Source: Doryteuthis pealeii (taxonomy: Eukaryota > Mollusca > Cephalopoda > Myopsida > Loliginidae). From it: a stretch of 64,000 nt of DNA. Positions 10,446-21,004 of this stretch are shown piece after piece. The stretch lies in NCBI GenBank assembly GCA_023376005.1, contig CM042151.1, forward strand, positions 80,582,199 to 80,646,198. Reading direction: 5' to 3'. Positions within the stretch are counted from its first letter, which is position 1; each line of letters starts with the position of its first letter. The translations under genes and the position numbers were made by a program. The notes under the pieces are model-generated. The model was not told where the DNA came from and did no database searches. It was given only the letters and a program-made list of their open reading frames with translations.

Positions 10446-11325
10446 CATTAGGTACTACCAAAATATCCGTCTAGGGAAAAATTACTCACCGTTATCTTGA
10501 AAAAGAATTAAAACAGTCCGTTTTTTTTACAGCAGGGCCAATTTCTTTATTGATATTTTTTTAGCAAAATTCTGTATTCATTTTTCTTTTACTAAAAAGA
10601 TCTCACATTGAGACTTATAAAAATCTTCTGATATAATTATTCAGACTCTTATCTTTATAGAAAAAGTAAAAATCGTTTTTAGTCAGTTCATTTTTTTTAT
10701 ATTTCATAAAATAAAATAGGGGTGGGGGTAGACCGCGTATAAAAAAATATTTCTCCTCAGATATTTTATGAAAACTATTTCAGATATATTTACATTAAAA
10801 GGTAAGTAATTATTGAAATTTTTGTGAAAATCAGACCATTAATTGATTTTTCATAGATTTTTTAAAAAAAGGCTCTAGTCATAACTTGTTTTTGGCTACA
10901 TTAAATTTCAATTGATTTAATGGTGCAAAAATGTAAACATTTTTTTTGTTCATAATTATCATTATTTCCAGACCATATGACCTTTAGGCACCCCTTTGCG
11001 ATCTCGATTCATAAGGACATGTTTTTCATTCACTGTCAAAATCCAGTTGTTTGTTAACAGACGACTTTTTGATTTTTTAAAAAAATCATAAAACTAACCC
11101 CTAACCCTAACCCCTAACAAACAACCGGATTTTGACGGAGTAAATGAAAAACATGTTCTTATGAATTGAGATCGCAAAAGGGGTACCTAAAGGTCATATG
11201 GTCCTTATTTCTGTAAGCTGAAATTTTTTTTCTTTTCTTTTTAAAATTTTTTTTCTTTTGGATGGACAAAATTTTTTTTAAAGATAATATTAACCTTTAT
11301 GCAAGTCTCATTGTGTTAAATATAG
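10446..11325 (-). repeat. family C interspersed repeat, copy 1, split by a MITE
   Basis: In the minus orientation it runs from CACAATGAGACTTGCATAAA (11290s) to the GGTAGTACC-like end (10450). It matches 33058-33830 and 55935-56735, in order, over about 750 bp. A MITE at 10970-11204 interrupts it. Confidence 0.8.
10970..11204. mobile_element. foldback MITE, 235 bp, 8-bp target duplication (family M1, copy 2)
   Basis: Inverted repeats start AGACCATATGACC/GGACCATATGACC. The target duplication is TTATTTCC/TTATTTCT (10962-10969 and 11205-11212). The centre holds CTAACCCTAACCCCTAAC-type telomere-like sequence. The empty target survives in the family C copy at about 56095-56115. Confidence 0.92.
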
Positions 11326-11339
11326 GGGGGGGGGGAATT

Positions 11340-12110
11340 CACAGGGAAAATTGGGTGCACCTAAGTAGACAAAACGATCCTGTGTAGGTGTTGTCGACTG
11401 AACGACTGAAAATAAAATATAATTTTAACTCTATTCAATTAAGTGTACCCAATTTTTTGTTTGCTTTTTATCTTAAAATCAAATTAAAATTAATTAAATT
11501 TTTAGTCTAAGTCGAAAAGTAGTAACAACATCAGTAAAAAAAGCAAAATAATATTACACATGTAATTTATTTTTAATACATTTAAAACGCTTTTTTTGGT
11601 CAATTTTGATAAAATATGACTGTAAATGTAGCTTAGATATGGCTTAAAATCTGTGTTTACAAAATGAATTTAACCCTCCCGATTGAAAAAAAAATAATAC
11701 CAAAAATCAAGGAATTATCTGATTTTAATGAAATTTTTAGTGTTGATTTATTATTGAATGAATTTTATAATCATAATTATATAATCACTTTCTGATTTAA
11801 TTAGGTATTTCTGCTAGTATAAATTAATATATAAAATTCATTTAAAATATCAATATCATGATGTTAAGTTTAAAATGTCATATTTTTAGATTCTAAAACA
11901 TATTTATTTAATAACTATCTTACTTTATTATTGAATTCTAATAATATTTTGTTGAAAATACTACTGAAAGTTAGTGTCCCCTCTAAACAGAATAAATATC
12001 GATGTATAATTTTTTTTCTTTTATAAGATAATAGCCAATTATATAATTATCAAAATAAGTAAAAAAAAAGATCTAAAAAAATTATTTACTTAGTTTTAAT
12101 TTTCACTTTA
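11340..12110. repeat. family B interspersed repeat, copy 1
   Basis: It shares ordered blocks with 13005-14025 and 17265-18220, such as ATTATCTGATTTTAATGAAA and the TATAAAATTCATTTAAAATA block. The part at 11350-11450 also recurs at 14225-14310. There is no coding capacity. Confidence 0.65.
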
Positions 12111-12169
12111 TTTTGCAATTTTCAGTACTTATTTTCTACCAGGGTAACCTAGGTACCACCAATTTTGCC

Positions 12170-12270
12170 ATGAAATTTACCCTCCCCCCCTATATTCAAC
12201 ACAATGAAACTTGCATAAAGGTTAATATTATCTTTAAAAAATTTTGTCCATTCGAAAGAAGAAACATTTA
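12170..12270 (+). repeat. family C repeat, head fragment
   Basis: It contains CACAATGAAACTTGCATAAA and the following block, in the opposite orientation to the copy at 10446-11325. Confidence 0.7.
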
Positions 12271-12520
12271 AAAAAACAAAAAGACAAAAACATTTTGCAG
12301 CCCAAAAATAAGGGGGTGTCAAAATTAAGTAACCTGAAAAAAAATGGTATAGTGTGAATTTGTATTGTAAAAACACGGGTTTTCTGACAAATTTACATGT
12401 GTAAACAAACAATACGCATGTAAATTTATTTACTAAACATGGTTTTCATAAAAAATGAAGTCGTTGTCGTCAACAACAGCAACAGCAGCAGCAACAACGA
12501 TAATAATAATGATGATAACA

Positions 12521-12630
12521 ATCTGCCAGAATACTCAGAAGAGTCCTGGAGACCTGAGGAGACTTGCTGTCACTCAGACTCCAGTGAAAGACCATCAGCT
12601 AATGCTGATGTGAAAACTCAAAAGGAGTAA
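12521..12630 (+). mobile_element. family P retroelement 3' end
   Basis: It begins at the CTGCCAGAATACTCAGAAGA block and ends in AAAAGGAGTAAAATAATAAT. It is followed at once by a second, longer copy. Confidence 0.75.
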
Positions 12631-12640
12631 AATAATAATA

Positions 12641-13005
12641 ATGAAAACCAGACCTAGTGCTGATTAACAAAAAAGAAAGAACTTGTCAACTGGTGAATTT
12701 TGCAGTTCCAGCAGATCACAGGGTGAAGCTGAAGGAAAAAAAAAAAAAAAAAAAAAATGGACAAATACCTGGACCTTGCCAGAGAACTGAAAAAGTTATG
12801 GAATATGAAAGTCAAAGTGATAGGAATTGTAGGTGGTGCACTTGGAACAGTCCCAAAGGGATTGGAAAATCTGGACATCAGAGGAAAGGTTGAGACCATC
12901 AAGAACACTGCACTACTGTAATCTGCCAGAATACTCAGAAGATTCCTGGAGACCTGGGGAGACTTGCTGTCACTCAGACTCCAGTGAAAGACCATCAGCT
13001 AACTA
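12641..13005 (+). pseudogene. family P retroelement fragment, broken
   Basis: It matches 8955-9320. The coding part is interrupted by a poly(A) expansion (12737-12758) and by a stop in the ACTACTGTAATCTGCC region. The 3' end stops before the usual AAT tail. With 12521-12630 it makes a head-to-tail pair. Confidence 0.7.
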
Positions 13006-14025
13006 GGCATACCCAATTTTGTCGGCTGTTAGGTTTTTAAAAACAAATTAGAATTAATTAAATCTATTATTTAAGGTCAAACTTTTGTCTAAAATGATAA
13101 GAAGTAACATAATGACCATCATTAAAAAAAGAAAAATATCATTACATATGCAGTTTATTTTTAAAAGATTTAAAACGATTTGTTTTGGTCAATTTCGACG
13201 CGATCCGCCATTCAGCCTCATTTTCAATGGTTTTAGGCGCTTGTTTACAATTTTAACAGAAAATATGGGATGGAAAATTTTTTTACCAAAAATCAGGTAA
13301 TTATCCGATTTTAATGAAATTTTCAGTATTGATTTATCAATTAATGAATTTTATAATGAATTAGTTATTTTAATTCAAAACTTTAATTTAGTATTTTTGC
13401 TATGAAAATTTAATATATAAAATTCATTTAAAATATGAAAAGCCTGATGTTAAATTTAAAATGTAATATTTTTAGATTCTAAAAATAAATATCTATTTAA
13501 TGCAAACCTTATTTTATAACATCAAAGTATACTTTTTGAAGAAAAACTCTATTGAAAATGTACACACACCCCTTTTTAAGCAGAAAAAATATCGATGTAT
13601 AATAAGATGTATATAAGATAATAGCCAATTAAATAATTATCGAAATGAGTAAAAAAGAAATCTCCAAAAAAATTATTTATCATTTTTTACATTTTATTTT
13701 TCGATTTTCGGTACTTATTTTCTCATAGAAAAGCCACCGTAAAAATGTTTTCTCTATTTATACTACTGTAATTAGAAAACTATAAGACCAACTTGAAAAA
13801 AATGTTACGCCCCCAACATAAGTGGGGAATCAAAATTAAGTGACCTGAAAAAAATCAGAAAGTTTTGAAATAAAATAAATAATGCATTTAAAGATAATTC
13901 ATTGATAAATAAACTCTGAAAATTTCATTAAAATCCGATAATTCCCTGATTTTTGGTAAATTATTTTCTGCTAAAGTCATTTTGTCAAAAACACATTTTA
14001 GGCTCATTTTGGGTATAGCTTGTTG
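13005..14025. repeat. family B interspersed repeat, copy 2
   Basis: It has the blocks of copy 1 plus the right-hand arm (about 13900-13970) that is the reverse complement of the left arm (about 13285-13350). Family B is therefore itself a foldback repeat. No gene is seen. Confidence 0.7.
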
Positions 14026-14069
14026 TTATTCACTACTTTTAAGTTTTCACATCAGCGTTTCACCACCAA

Positions 14070-14200
14070 CATCAACAATAATAATAATAATAATAATAAC
14101 AACAACCAATAACAATGATAATAATAATAATACCAATAATAATAATAACAATAACAATAATTGCAATAGTAGTAGTATTTATTTACTTTTATCTCTTTTT
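14070..14200. repeat. AAT/AAC microsatellite
   Basis: An imperfect run of AAT and AAC units. A scrap of family P 3' end (TTTTCACATCAGCG) lies just before it. Confidence 0.9.
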
Positions 14201-14649
14201 TTATAAATGTGAGGAGATTTTCAAAGGAGTTAATGGTAGACAAAACAATCCCATGTAGGTGTGGTCGATTGAACGACTGAAAATAAAATATAATTTTAAC
14301 TCTATTCCTTATAACTAACCCCAGAAACTGCTTTCTATGCCTTACATAGAAAATAAAACACAAGAAACAATAATGATAATAATAAAAGACACAGTAATTA
14401 GTATAATTTGGATAATCACGAGTAGAGGTACAAGCTCAAAACAAAAGTTAAAAAGTTAATGCAAAACCAAGTAGCCGAGTATTTTCGTTTTTTTTTTTTT
14501 TTTAATTATTTTATATTAGTATTATATTTTTTATAATTAGTTTTATTTTTAAATTTAAAAAACATTTTTTCTCTTTTTGTAATTTAAATTTTTTTTTCTT
14601 TTCTTTCATATTTTTTTTTTTTTTTTCTGTTGGTTTTTTTAAATACATT

Positions 14650-14847
14650 GGTGGACCTCAAGATCTGGAACCTCATCTAATTTTTTTTCTTCTATTTCTA
14701 TTTTTTCCCTCAATAGATCATTATCGATTACACACCAATCTATCAGATTGTAAAAAAAAAACATTCTTAAAAGTGCTTTATTTTTTGAGTTTTCACGGGT
14801 GCTCATTTCCCCGTATAAATTAGAGGGTCCAGATCTTGAGGTCCGCC
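14650..14847. mobile_element. MITE, 198 bp, perfect 8-bp target duplication (family M2)
   Basis: Inverted termini of about 25 bp read GGTGGACCTCAAGATCTGGA and GGCGGACCTCAAGATCTGGA. The target duplication AATACATT is perfect (14642-14649 and 14848-14855). The interior contains the block ATTATCGATTACACACCAAT seen three times in the larger element at 16337-17171. It lies 73 bp beyond the caspase stop codon. Confidence 0.92.
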
Positions 14848-14876
14848 AATACATTTTTTATTTTATATTTTCTCTT

Positions 14877-14882
14877 TTTATT
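14877..14882 (-). promoter_or_regulatory. poly(A) signal AATAAA for the caspase gene
   Basis: AATAAA on the minus strand lies 39 bp after the caspase stop. A second AATAAA is at 14857-14862, directly beside the MITE insertion. Confidence 0.5.
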
Positions 14883-14920
14883 TTCTTCTTTTTTTCCTCG
14901 GGCCAATCTGAAATTGTTTG

Positions 14921-15832
14921 TTACTTTGGAGAGAATTTTAATTCTTTGGTCAACATAGAGGCAAACTGGGGAACTTGTTTCTTGTGGTTATGTTCAGGGT
15001 AGCTGGGTGATCTAGATTCATACTCAAGGGAAACCCGAGCGTTCACTTTTATCATTATTTGGTGTATTTCCAAATCGTTTCCGTATTTTTCAAGGATATA
15101 ACACAGACTTTGAATAAACCAGGAACCGTATGCGGAATTTTTAAAAGAAAAATATCCTGGAACTGAAGAATAACCGATTAATATATCAGCCCACAAGGGG
15201 ATTTTTTTCTGAACTGAAAGGTCAGCACCGAATGAACCCCATGCATCTTTCACTTCAACTCCTTCGTCCGACTTGGTCCCTCGACAGGCCTGAATAAAAA
15301 AAAGTTTAGGTTTTCGAACCAAACTGGGGCATTTGTTGGGCAAGGTGTAGGAAATGAGATCATTTAAATCCACAGTACCGTCTGCAGCATAAATAAGGTT
15401 TCCATCCTTGCCGTGGCTGAGAATCACACAAAGAAAACAATCGTTTTGGGTGTGGTCATTCTGGGAGATGTCTTCAAAAATCTGTTCCATCCCTTTAACA
15501 GTCTTATTCTCAAGGATGATGACATTAAACTTCAATTTAGTAAGTACTTTTCTCAAGCTTTTGACATCATGGGCAGAACCATCGCGATTGGGTAGAGTCA
15601 CGTTCTTCTGGGGTAGAAACTTCTCGTTGTTTATGATCAAAGCAATTCCTCTATTCCGATGATTCATGTCATAGGTTGAAGAAATTCTGTCGATATTTTC
15701 TTCCTGGACTTTCATCGCCTCTTCCAAGTTGGTAAGGCTCGGGTCGAGCTGAATTTGTAAGGAAGAGGAAGCATCAACCAAGTTCTGGACAGTGTCCTGG
15801 GTCGCATCTCCAGTACTTTCTTGCGTAGACAT
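14921..15832 (-). CDS. executioner-type caspase (caspase-3/7-like), single exon
   Basis: The 303-residue protein reads from ATG to TAA without an intron. A short pro-region (about 1-55) has no CARD or DED. The p20 part follows: RGIALIINNEKF at 61, the substrate-binding arginine in NRDGS (R83), catalytic histidine in LSHGKDG (H140) and catalytic cysteine in QACRG (C183). A linker with possible processing site EVKD-A (D196) leads to p10: PGYFSFKNSAYGSWFIQSLC at 225-244. Length and pro-region fit cysteine proteases of apoptosis that cut after aspartate in the cytosol. Where vertebrate caspase-3 has W206-R207, this protein has F230-K231, so the pocket lysine/arginine swap may alter activity or specificity. 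No stop or frameshift is seen. A retrocopy is possible given the lack of introns. Confidence 0.92.
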   Translation of the reverse strand: MSTQESTGDATQDTVQNLVDASSSLQIQLDPSLTNLEEAMKVQEENIDRISSTYDMNHRNRGIALIINNEKFLPQKNVTLPNRDGSAHDVKSLRKVLTKLKFNVIILENKTVKGMEQIFEDISQNDHTQNDCFLCVILSHGKDGNLIYAADGTVDLNDLISYTLPNKCPSLVRKPKLFFIQACRGTKSDEGVEVKDAWGSFGADLSVQKKIPLWADILIGYSSVPGYFSFKNSAYGSWFIQSLCYILEKYGNDLEIHQIMIKVNARVSLEYESRSPSYPEHNHKKQVPQFASMLTKELKFSPK

Positions 15833-15953
15833 AATTTTCTTTATCGTTAGGATGAATAAAAAAACAATTTCATCAACCCTTATGGTAGTACAACAACAGT
15901 TTAGTTCGTTATCTTCTCAAACAGTTTTCTACACAAGTTATATTAGTGATTTT

Positions 15954-16026
15954 CGTGGAAAAAACCCTTTAAAGTGAAAGTGTATTATTCACTGAATACA
16001 CTTTCACTTTAAAAGGTTTTTCCACG
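15954..16026. promoter_or_regulatory. long hairpin with IRF-like sites upstream of the caspase
   Basis: Two arms of about 32 bp (15954-15986 and 15995-16026) pair around an 8-base loop. Each arm contains AAAGTGAAAGTG, which fits the AANNGAAA core bound by interferon regulatory factors. It lies 122-194 bp upstream of the caspase ATG. It may be regulatory or only a small MITE. Confidence 0.5.
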
Positions 16027-16336
16027 ATTTTTTAAAAATGATGTAAAAATCAATGACGTTGCATTACATTTTTATTTCTTTCTTCCTCTTGTCAGACTAA
16101 ACAAATGAACCATCAAGTTCAAACAAAACGTTCTATTCTTAGACTAAGAAATTATCAATAATGGTTATACTTGCAAATCGTCCTCAAAATTAAAATGGAA
16201 ACTTATTTGGGGATCCATGACAGTTTAACTACTCTGTATGAATGAACTTTTTGCGGAGTGGGTTTAGGGGTATGGGGATTAAGGTTGTTTTTAATTACGT
16301 ATTGCTTTAAAAAAAAAAAACAACAAAAGCCCAAAT

Positions 16337-17171
16337 GGCGGACCTGAGCATCTAGAAACACCCCCCCACATCTAAAATTTTTGTTCTTATTTTTTTTTTT
16401 CTTTCAATGGATTATTATCGATTGCACACCAATCTATCAGATTGTAAAAAAAAATTCAAAAAAATTATTTATTTTTTGAGTTTTCAGGGGTGCTCATTTC
16501 CCCGTATAAGTTTATAGTAAATCGACCCCCCATATCGGAACCGCTAAAAAAAATTTTAAATTTATTTATTTTTTCTTTCCTCCAATGGATTATTATCGAT
16601 TACATACCAATCTATCAGATTTTTTTTTTAAATTCTTAAAAGTGCTTTATTTTTTGTGTTTTCAGGGGTGCTCATTTCCCATATAAGTTTATAGTAAATC
16701 GATCCCCCATATCGGAACCGCTCGAACTGAACTTGCGCAAAGGTGTCAAAGTTAGGGTGGCCCAGAAAAAAACAGAGCCCAAATTATTTATTTATTTTCC
16801 CATTAAACTAACCTTAAACCACAACACCAACCCCTAACCCTAACCCTTACCCCAAAACCTAACCCTAATTAAAATTAACAGTTTTATTACAAAATGTGTG
16901 GGTTCTGTTTGTTCTGTGTCACCTTAATTTTGACACCTTTGTGCAAATTCAGCCCAACTGTTAAGGTAAAGCAATATGGGGGATTGATTTACTATAAACT
17001 TATACGGGGAAATGAGCACCCTTGAAAACTCAAAAAATAAAGAACTTTTTAGAATTTTTTTTTTTTTTTTACAATCTGATAGATTGGTGTGTAATCGATA
17101 ATAATCCATTGAAGAAAAAGAAAAAAAAATTAAAAACAAAAATTTTAGGGTTCCAGATGCTCAGGTCCGCC
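16337..17171. mobile_element. MITE-like element, 835 bp, 8-bp target duplication (family M2, long form)
   Basis: The ends read GGCGGACCTGAGCATCTAGA and GGCGGACCTGAGCATCTGGA in inverted orientation. The target duplication is GCCCAAAT/GCCTAAAT (16329-16336 and 17172-17179). Two direct copies and one inverted copy of a ~160-bp module shared with 14650-14847 lie inside. The middle (about 16725-16955) is a further foldback with AAAGGTGTCAAA arms and CTAACCCTAACCC-like centre. Confidence 0.88.
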
Positions 17172-17264
17172 GCCTAAATTACTCTACATCTAATTAACCA
17201 TTGAAATTAATTATTGAATCCACCGGTAGACACATTAGTCTCAGTTGTTTGTGTTAGTATTGTA

Positions 17265-18220
17265 TAAAGCGAATTAAAATTAATTAAATCTATTATTTAA
17301 GGTCAAACTTTGTCTAAATCGATAAGTAGTAACATAATGAACATCATTAAAAAAAGAAAAATATAATTACATATGCAGTTTATTTTTAATACATTTAAAG
17401 GGATTTGTTTTGGTCAATTTCGACGCGATCTGCCATTCTGTCTCTTTTTCAAGGGTTTTAAGCGCTTGTTTACAATTTTAATATAACATTCGCGATTGCA
17501 AAAAAAAAAAAAAAAATACCAAAAATCAGGTAATTATCTGATTTTGATGAAATTTTCAGTATTGATTTATGAATTAATGAATTTTATAATGCATCAGTTA
17601 TTTTATTTCAAAACTTTATTTTAGTATTTTTGCTATGAAAAATTGATATATAAAATTCATTTAAAATAAAAAATATTCGGATTTTAAGTTTAAAATGTTA
17701 TATTTTTAAATTCTAGAAATAAATATCTATTTAATGGAAACCTTATTTTAGTCAATCAAAGTAAACGTTGTGAAGAAAAACTCTATTGAAAATGTAGCCC
17801 CCCACTTTTTAAGCAGAAAAAACATCGATGTATAATTTTTTCTTTTATAAGATAATAGTCAATTAAATAACTTATTTTCTTATAAAATATTCCACTTAAA
17901 AAAATGTTTTTTTTTTCTATTTACAACTTCGGTCTTTTATCTTTTTATTTCTACTGTAATTAGTATCAATCAACTCGCCAATATTTTACACTCCCAAAGT
18001 AAGGGGGGTTAAAATTAAGTGACCTGAAAAAAATTCAGAAAGTTTTGAAATAAAATAAATAATGTATTATAAAGATCATTCATTGATGAATAAACACTGA
18101 AAATTTCATTAAAATCCGATAATTCCCTGATTTTTGGTAAATTATTTTCTGTAGGGCGGGGCTAGTCATTTTGTCAAAAAACGCATTTTAGGCTCATTTT
18201 GCCTGTGCCTAAATTAAACT
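17265..18220. repeat. family B interspersed repeat, copy 3
   Basis: It matches 13005-14025 in order. Its arms (about 17515-17640 and 18015-18150) are reverse complements of each other. Confidence 0.75.
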
Positions 18221-18374
18221 TGGTTTAAAAAAAATAATTTGCAACATTAAATGTATAGTAATTTGGGGCTAGTCATTTTGTCAAAAACGCATTTTAGGCT
18301 CATTTTGCCAGTGCCTAAATTAAACTTGGTTTAAAAAAAAATAATTTGCAACATTAAATGTATAGTAATTTGGG
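18163..18374 (+). repeat. tandem duplication, 2 x about 113 bp
   Basis: Two near-identical units begin GGGGCTAGTCATTTTGTC and end AATGTATAGTAATTTGGG. Confidence 0.95.
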
Positions 18375-18544
18375 TTTTTTTGTTTGTGTTTTTAAGCAAT
18401 ACGTAATTAAAAACAACTTTAATCCCCAAACCCCTAAACCCAATTTGAAAAAAAAAAATTCATTCCTACACTGTCATGGATCACCAAATAAGTTTCCGTT
18501 TTAATTTTGAGGACGATTTGCAAGTTTAATCTATCTATTTATGC

Positions 18545-18735
18545 TAGGTATACCCGATTTGTCAAAAAATCTGTGTTTTTACAAAACAAATCCCCCACCC
18601 CCCACCCCTTGAAAAAAAATTACCAAAAACCAGGTAATTATCTGATTTTAATGAAAGTTTCAGTGTTGATTTATCAATGAATGAATTTTATAATACATCA
18701 GTTAGTTTATTTCAAAAGTTTCTGATTTTTTTCAG
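18545..18735. repeat. family B repeat, fragment
   Basis: It contains the ACCAGGTAATTATCTGATTT and following block. Confidence 0.65.
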
Positions 18736-18804
18736 GTCACTCAACTTTGCCTACCCCCTTATTTTGGGGGTGCAAAATATATCGGTGCAGTTATATGTGA
18801 TTGT

Positions 18805-18867
18805 AAGTACCACCAAAATACGTCATGTGATCAGTTTAAGCCATATGGAAGGAAGAAACGTAAATAT
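18805..18867 (-). repeat. family C repeat, end fragment
   Basis: It matches the last ~60 bp of the copies at 33058 and 55935 (GTACCACCAAAATACGTCAT). Confidence 0.7.
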
Positions 18868-18879
18868 TTTTGAACTTAT

Positions 18880-18921
18880 ATATGGTTATATGGTTTCAAG
18901 TATTCCTAATACAAATAATTA
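18880..18921 (+). repeat. isolated monomer-like copy of the 46-bp satellite
   Basis: A single unit containing ATGGTTTCAAGTATTCCTAA and AATAATTAG resembles one monomer of the array at 35439-36740. Confidence 0.6.
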
Positions 18922-19317
18922 GAACGCTGTTATATGATTTAAATCTAAGTTAAAGTTAACAGTGTGCAAATATAGCTACGGTGTGTGCAATCTGGTCATG
19001 CAAGGTTGGTGGCTTTTAGGTCTTGGGTCAAATTCAAAAAATCTTGTATGATCTTTATAATGATAATAAACTTCTTTACAACTGCTGAACACTTTTCTTC
19101 TGGCATACCATAATTTTCTAGGGAAAAAAATGAAATTAAACCACTTAAAGTAAATTTCCATTATTATATAGATTCAAAATTTTGAAATGGAAAAGCTGAA
19201 CATATATGGATAATTTTAGATTTTTGAGTTTTCTATTCATTAAAATTGTTGAGGTTGAGTATTCGTATTGCATAGTAGAAACAATGCGTGTGAAAAACAA
19301 GAATTTACAATAGAGTG
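18922..19317. other. unannotated AT-rich sequence
   Basis: No gene or known repeat is recognised. Confidence 0.3.
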
Positions 19318-19745
19318 AAGAGATGGGCACACACACACAAGGTTAATTCAACAAAGATTTATTACAAACTGAACAGAACTGTTACAAATCGCAGGAAAAG
19401 GGTGTTGGGCGGAAGTAGGTGGAGCTTTGAGCTCCTGCTGGTGTTACATTAAGCATATTTATGAAGAGGAATATGAGCTTACAATACTCAACATATTTAA
19501 GCACACAAAAAATTTAAAATCTCTTAAAAATTAATTTCTTTAAAAATTTCTTTAAAATTTCTTTAGAATTTACAATAAGTAAAAGAGAAAGTGATGAGAT
19601 GGGCATGTACACACAACGTTAATTCAATAAAGATTTATTACGAACTGAACAGAAATATTACAAATGGTGGGAAAAGGGTGTTGGGCGGAAGTAGGTGGAG
19701 CTTTGAACATATTTATGAAGAGGAATATAAGCTGATAATACTCAA
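19318..19745 (+). repeat. direct duplication of a ~155-175-bp segment
   Basis: 19318-19490 and 19591-19745 share AAAGATTTATTAC and AAAGGGTGTTGGGCGGAAGT blocks. The second copy lacks an internal ~30-bp piece. Confidence 0.85.
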
Positions 19746-19799
19746 CAAAAGTCATTTAGAAGAAGAGAAAATTATCCAATGTAATTATTGAAATGAGTG

Positions 19800-20130
19800 A
19801 GTCAGTATGCTGTTGAAATTAACAACCAAAAGTTTGAGTGAATTTTACCTGAAGCAGCTGGTATATATGGTACTCAGGAATATTCCATATTTGTGTAAGG
19901 GTGATACTATTCACAGAGTCCTGATTGGTTACTGACTTTACTGGGGCTATGGTGCTTAGATGAATAAACCATCTGTGTTGTTGCAATGTAGGGTCCGTAT
20001 TTGAGTTACAGCTTGCTTGCTACCTTTGTCTTCCAATTTGACGGTAATTGGGCTTCTACAGTAAAAAGATGTCAATCTGAAGTCTCACAGGACATAAAAC
20101 CTTGTCTAACACATGGGTAATTCCAGGTCA
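19800..20130. repeat. dispersed repeat, related to 21880-22140
   Basis: Both regions share CAGCTGGTA, GAGTCCTGATTGG/GAGTCTTGATTGG and ACGGTAATTGG landmarks. A similar stretch appears near 62810-62990. Identity is low and no frame is conserved. Confidence 0.55.
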
Positions 20131-20139
20131 TGTCGACCT

Positions 20140-20300
20140 TTGAATTTTTCTAAAAATTTTGTACAGCTATAGATTATGTTAAAATTAGACATTATCCAAA
20201 ATTTGAGCTTCCAATTCCCAAAATTGGCGGAGTTATGTCAATTTTTAGCTCTTCAAATTTGAGCAGGGGTAACAGAAATAAAAGTAAAGAAGATAGTAAC
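20140..20300 (+). repeat. family E repeat fragment
   Basis: It contains CCAAAATTTGAGCTTCCAAT and the block that recurs at 21390-21680 and 25570-25960. Confidence 0.65.
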
Positions 20301-20476
20301 AATAGTATTTTCTGCTACTCAGGAAAGTACAAGGTGAATATAAATGTATATTCGGGTTAATAACTTTTATTGGTGCAAATATATGAAATGTAAGTTAAGT
20401 GTACAAAGTGTTTGTGTAAGAGTTCGTACAGTTCAAAGAAAAGGTTGCCAAACACATCCGCTCGGTGGGAAATATT

Positions 20477-20770
20477 ATATAATGTATGAGACAAGGTTAC
20501 TTAGCTCTTGGCATAATGTTTCATTAATTGTATTAAATAATGTATGAGACAAGGTTACTTAGCTCTTGGCATAATGTTTCATTAATTGTATTAAATAATG
20601 TATGAGACAAGGTTACTTAGCTCTTGGCATAATGTTTCATTAATTGTATTAAATAATGTATGAGACAAGGTTACTTAGCTCTTGGCATTGGCATAATGTT
20701 TCATTAATTGTATTAAATAATGTATGAGACAAGGTTACTTAGCTCTTGGTGTAATGTTTCAGTAATTGTT
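20477..20770 (+). repeat. tandem repeat, about 5 copies of a 58-bp unit
   Basis: Units start near 20477, 20535, 20593, 20651 and 20715, each with ATGAGACAAGGTTACTTAGC. The fourth carries a 6-bp TTGGCA duplication. Confidence 0.95.
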
Positions 20771-21000
20771 TCTGTAGTTGTTCTTGATGGCTGCTGCTAC
20801 TGTGTTCTCTGCCTGTTGAATTTCTCATGTTGCCTCTCACGGGTGCTTGTCTGTTCGTTGTCTGGTCTTATCCCTGTGGGTGCCCTAGACTGATGATGCT
20901 GACCTTAATGCGGCTGCTGCTAAAAATGGTCCAACCTCAGTGCCTGTGGATTCTGTTCTGAAGATTTAGGGCTCTGTCTCTGCCCCCTATTTGTCCGGAC
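20771..21000. other. unannotated sequence of higher GC
   Basis: Gene-like composition, but no open frame or motif can be supported. Confidence 0.25.
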
Positions 21001-21004
21001 TTCC

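Larger units (their letters stand above)
16169..18525. mobile_element. large foldback structure, about 2.4 kb
   Basis: The left arm 16169-16336 is the reverse complement of 18368-18525, for example GCAAATCGTCCTCAAAATTA against its complement at about 18501-18520. The left arm resumes at 17180-17203 after an inserted transposon, pairing with 18345-18367. The loop carries a family B repeat and a ~113-bp tandem duplication. Confidence 0.8.

Noticed and set aside
13982..14206. Asparagine/threonine-rich peptide
   Set aside because: It is a microsatellite translation.
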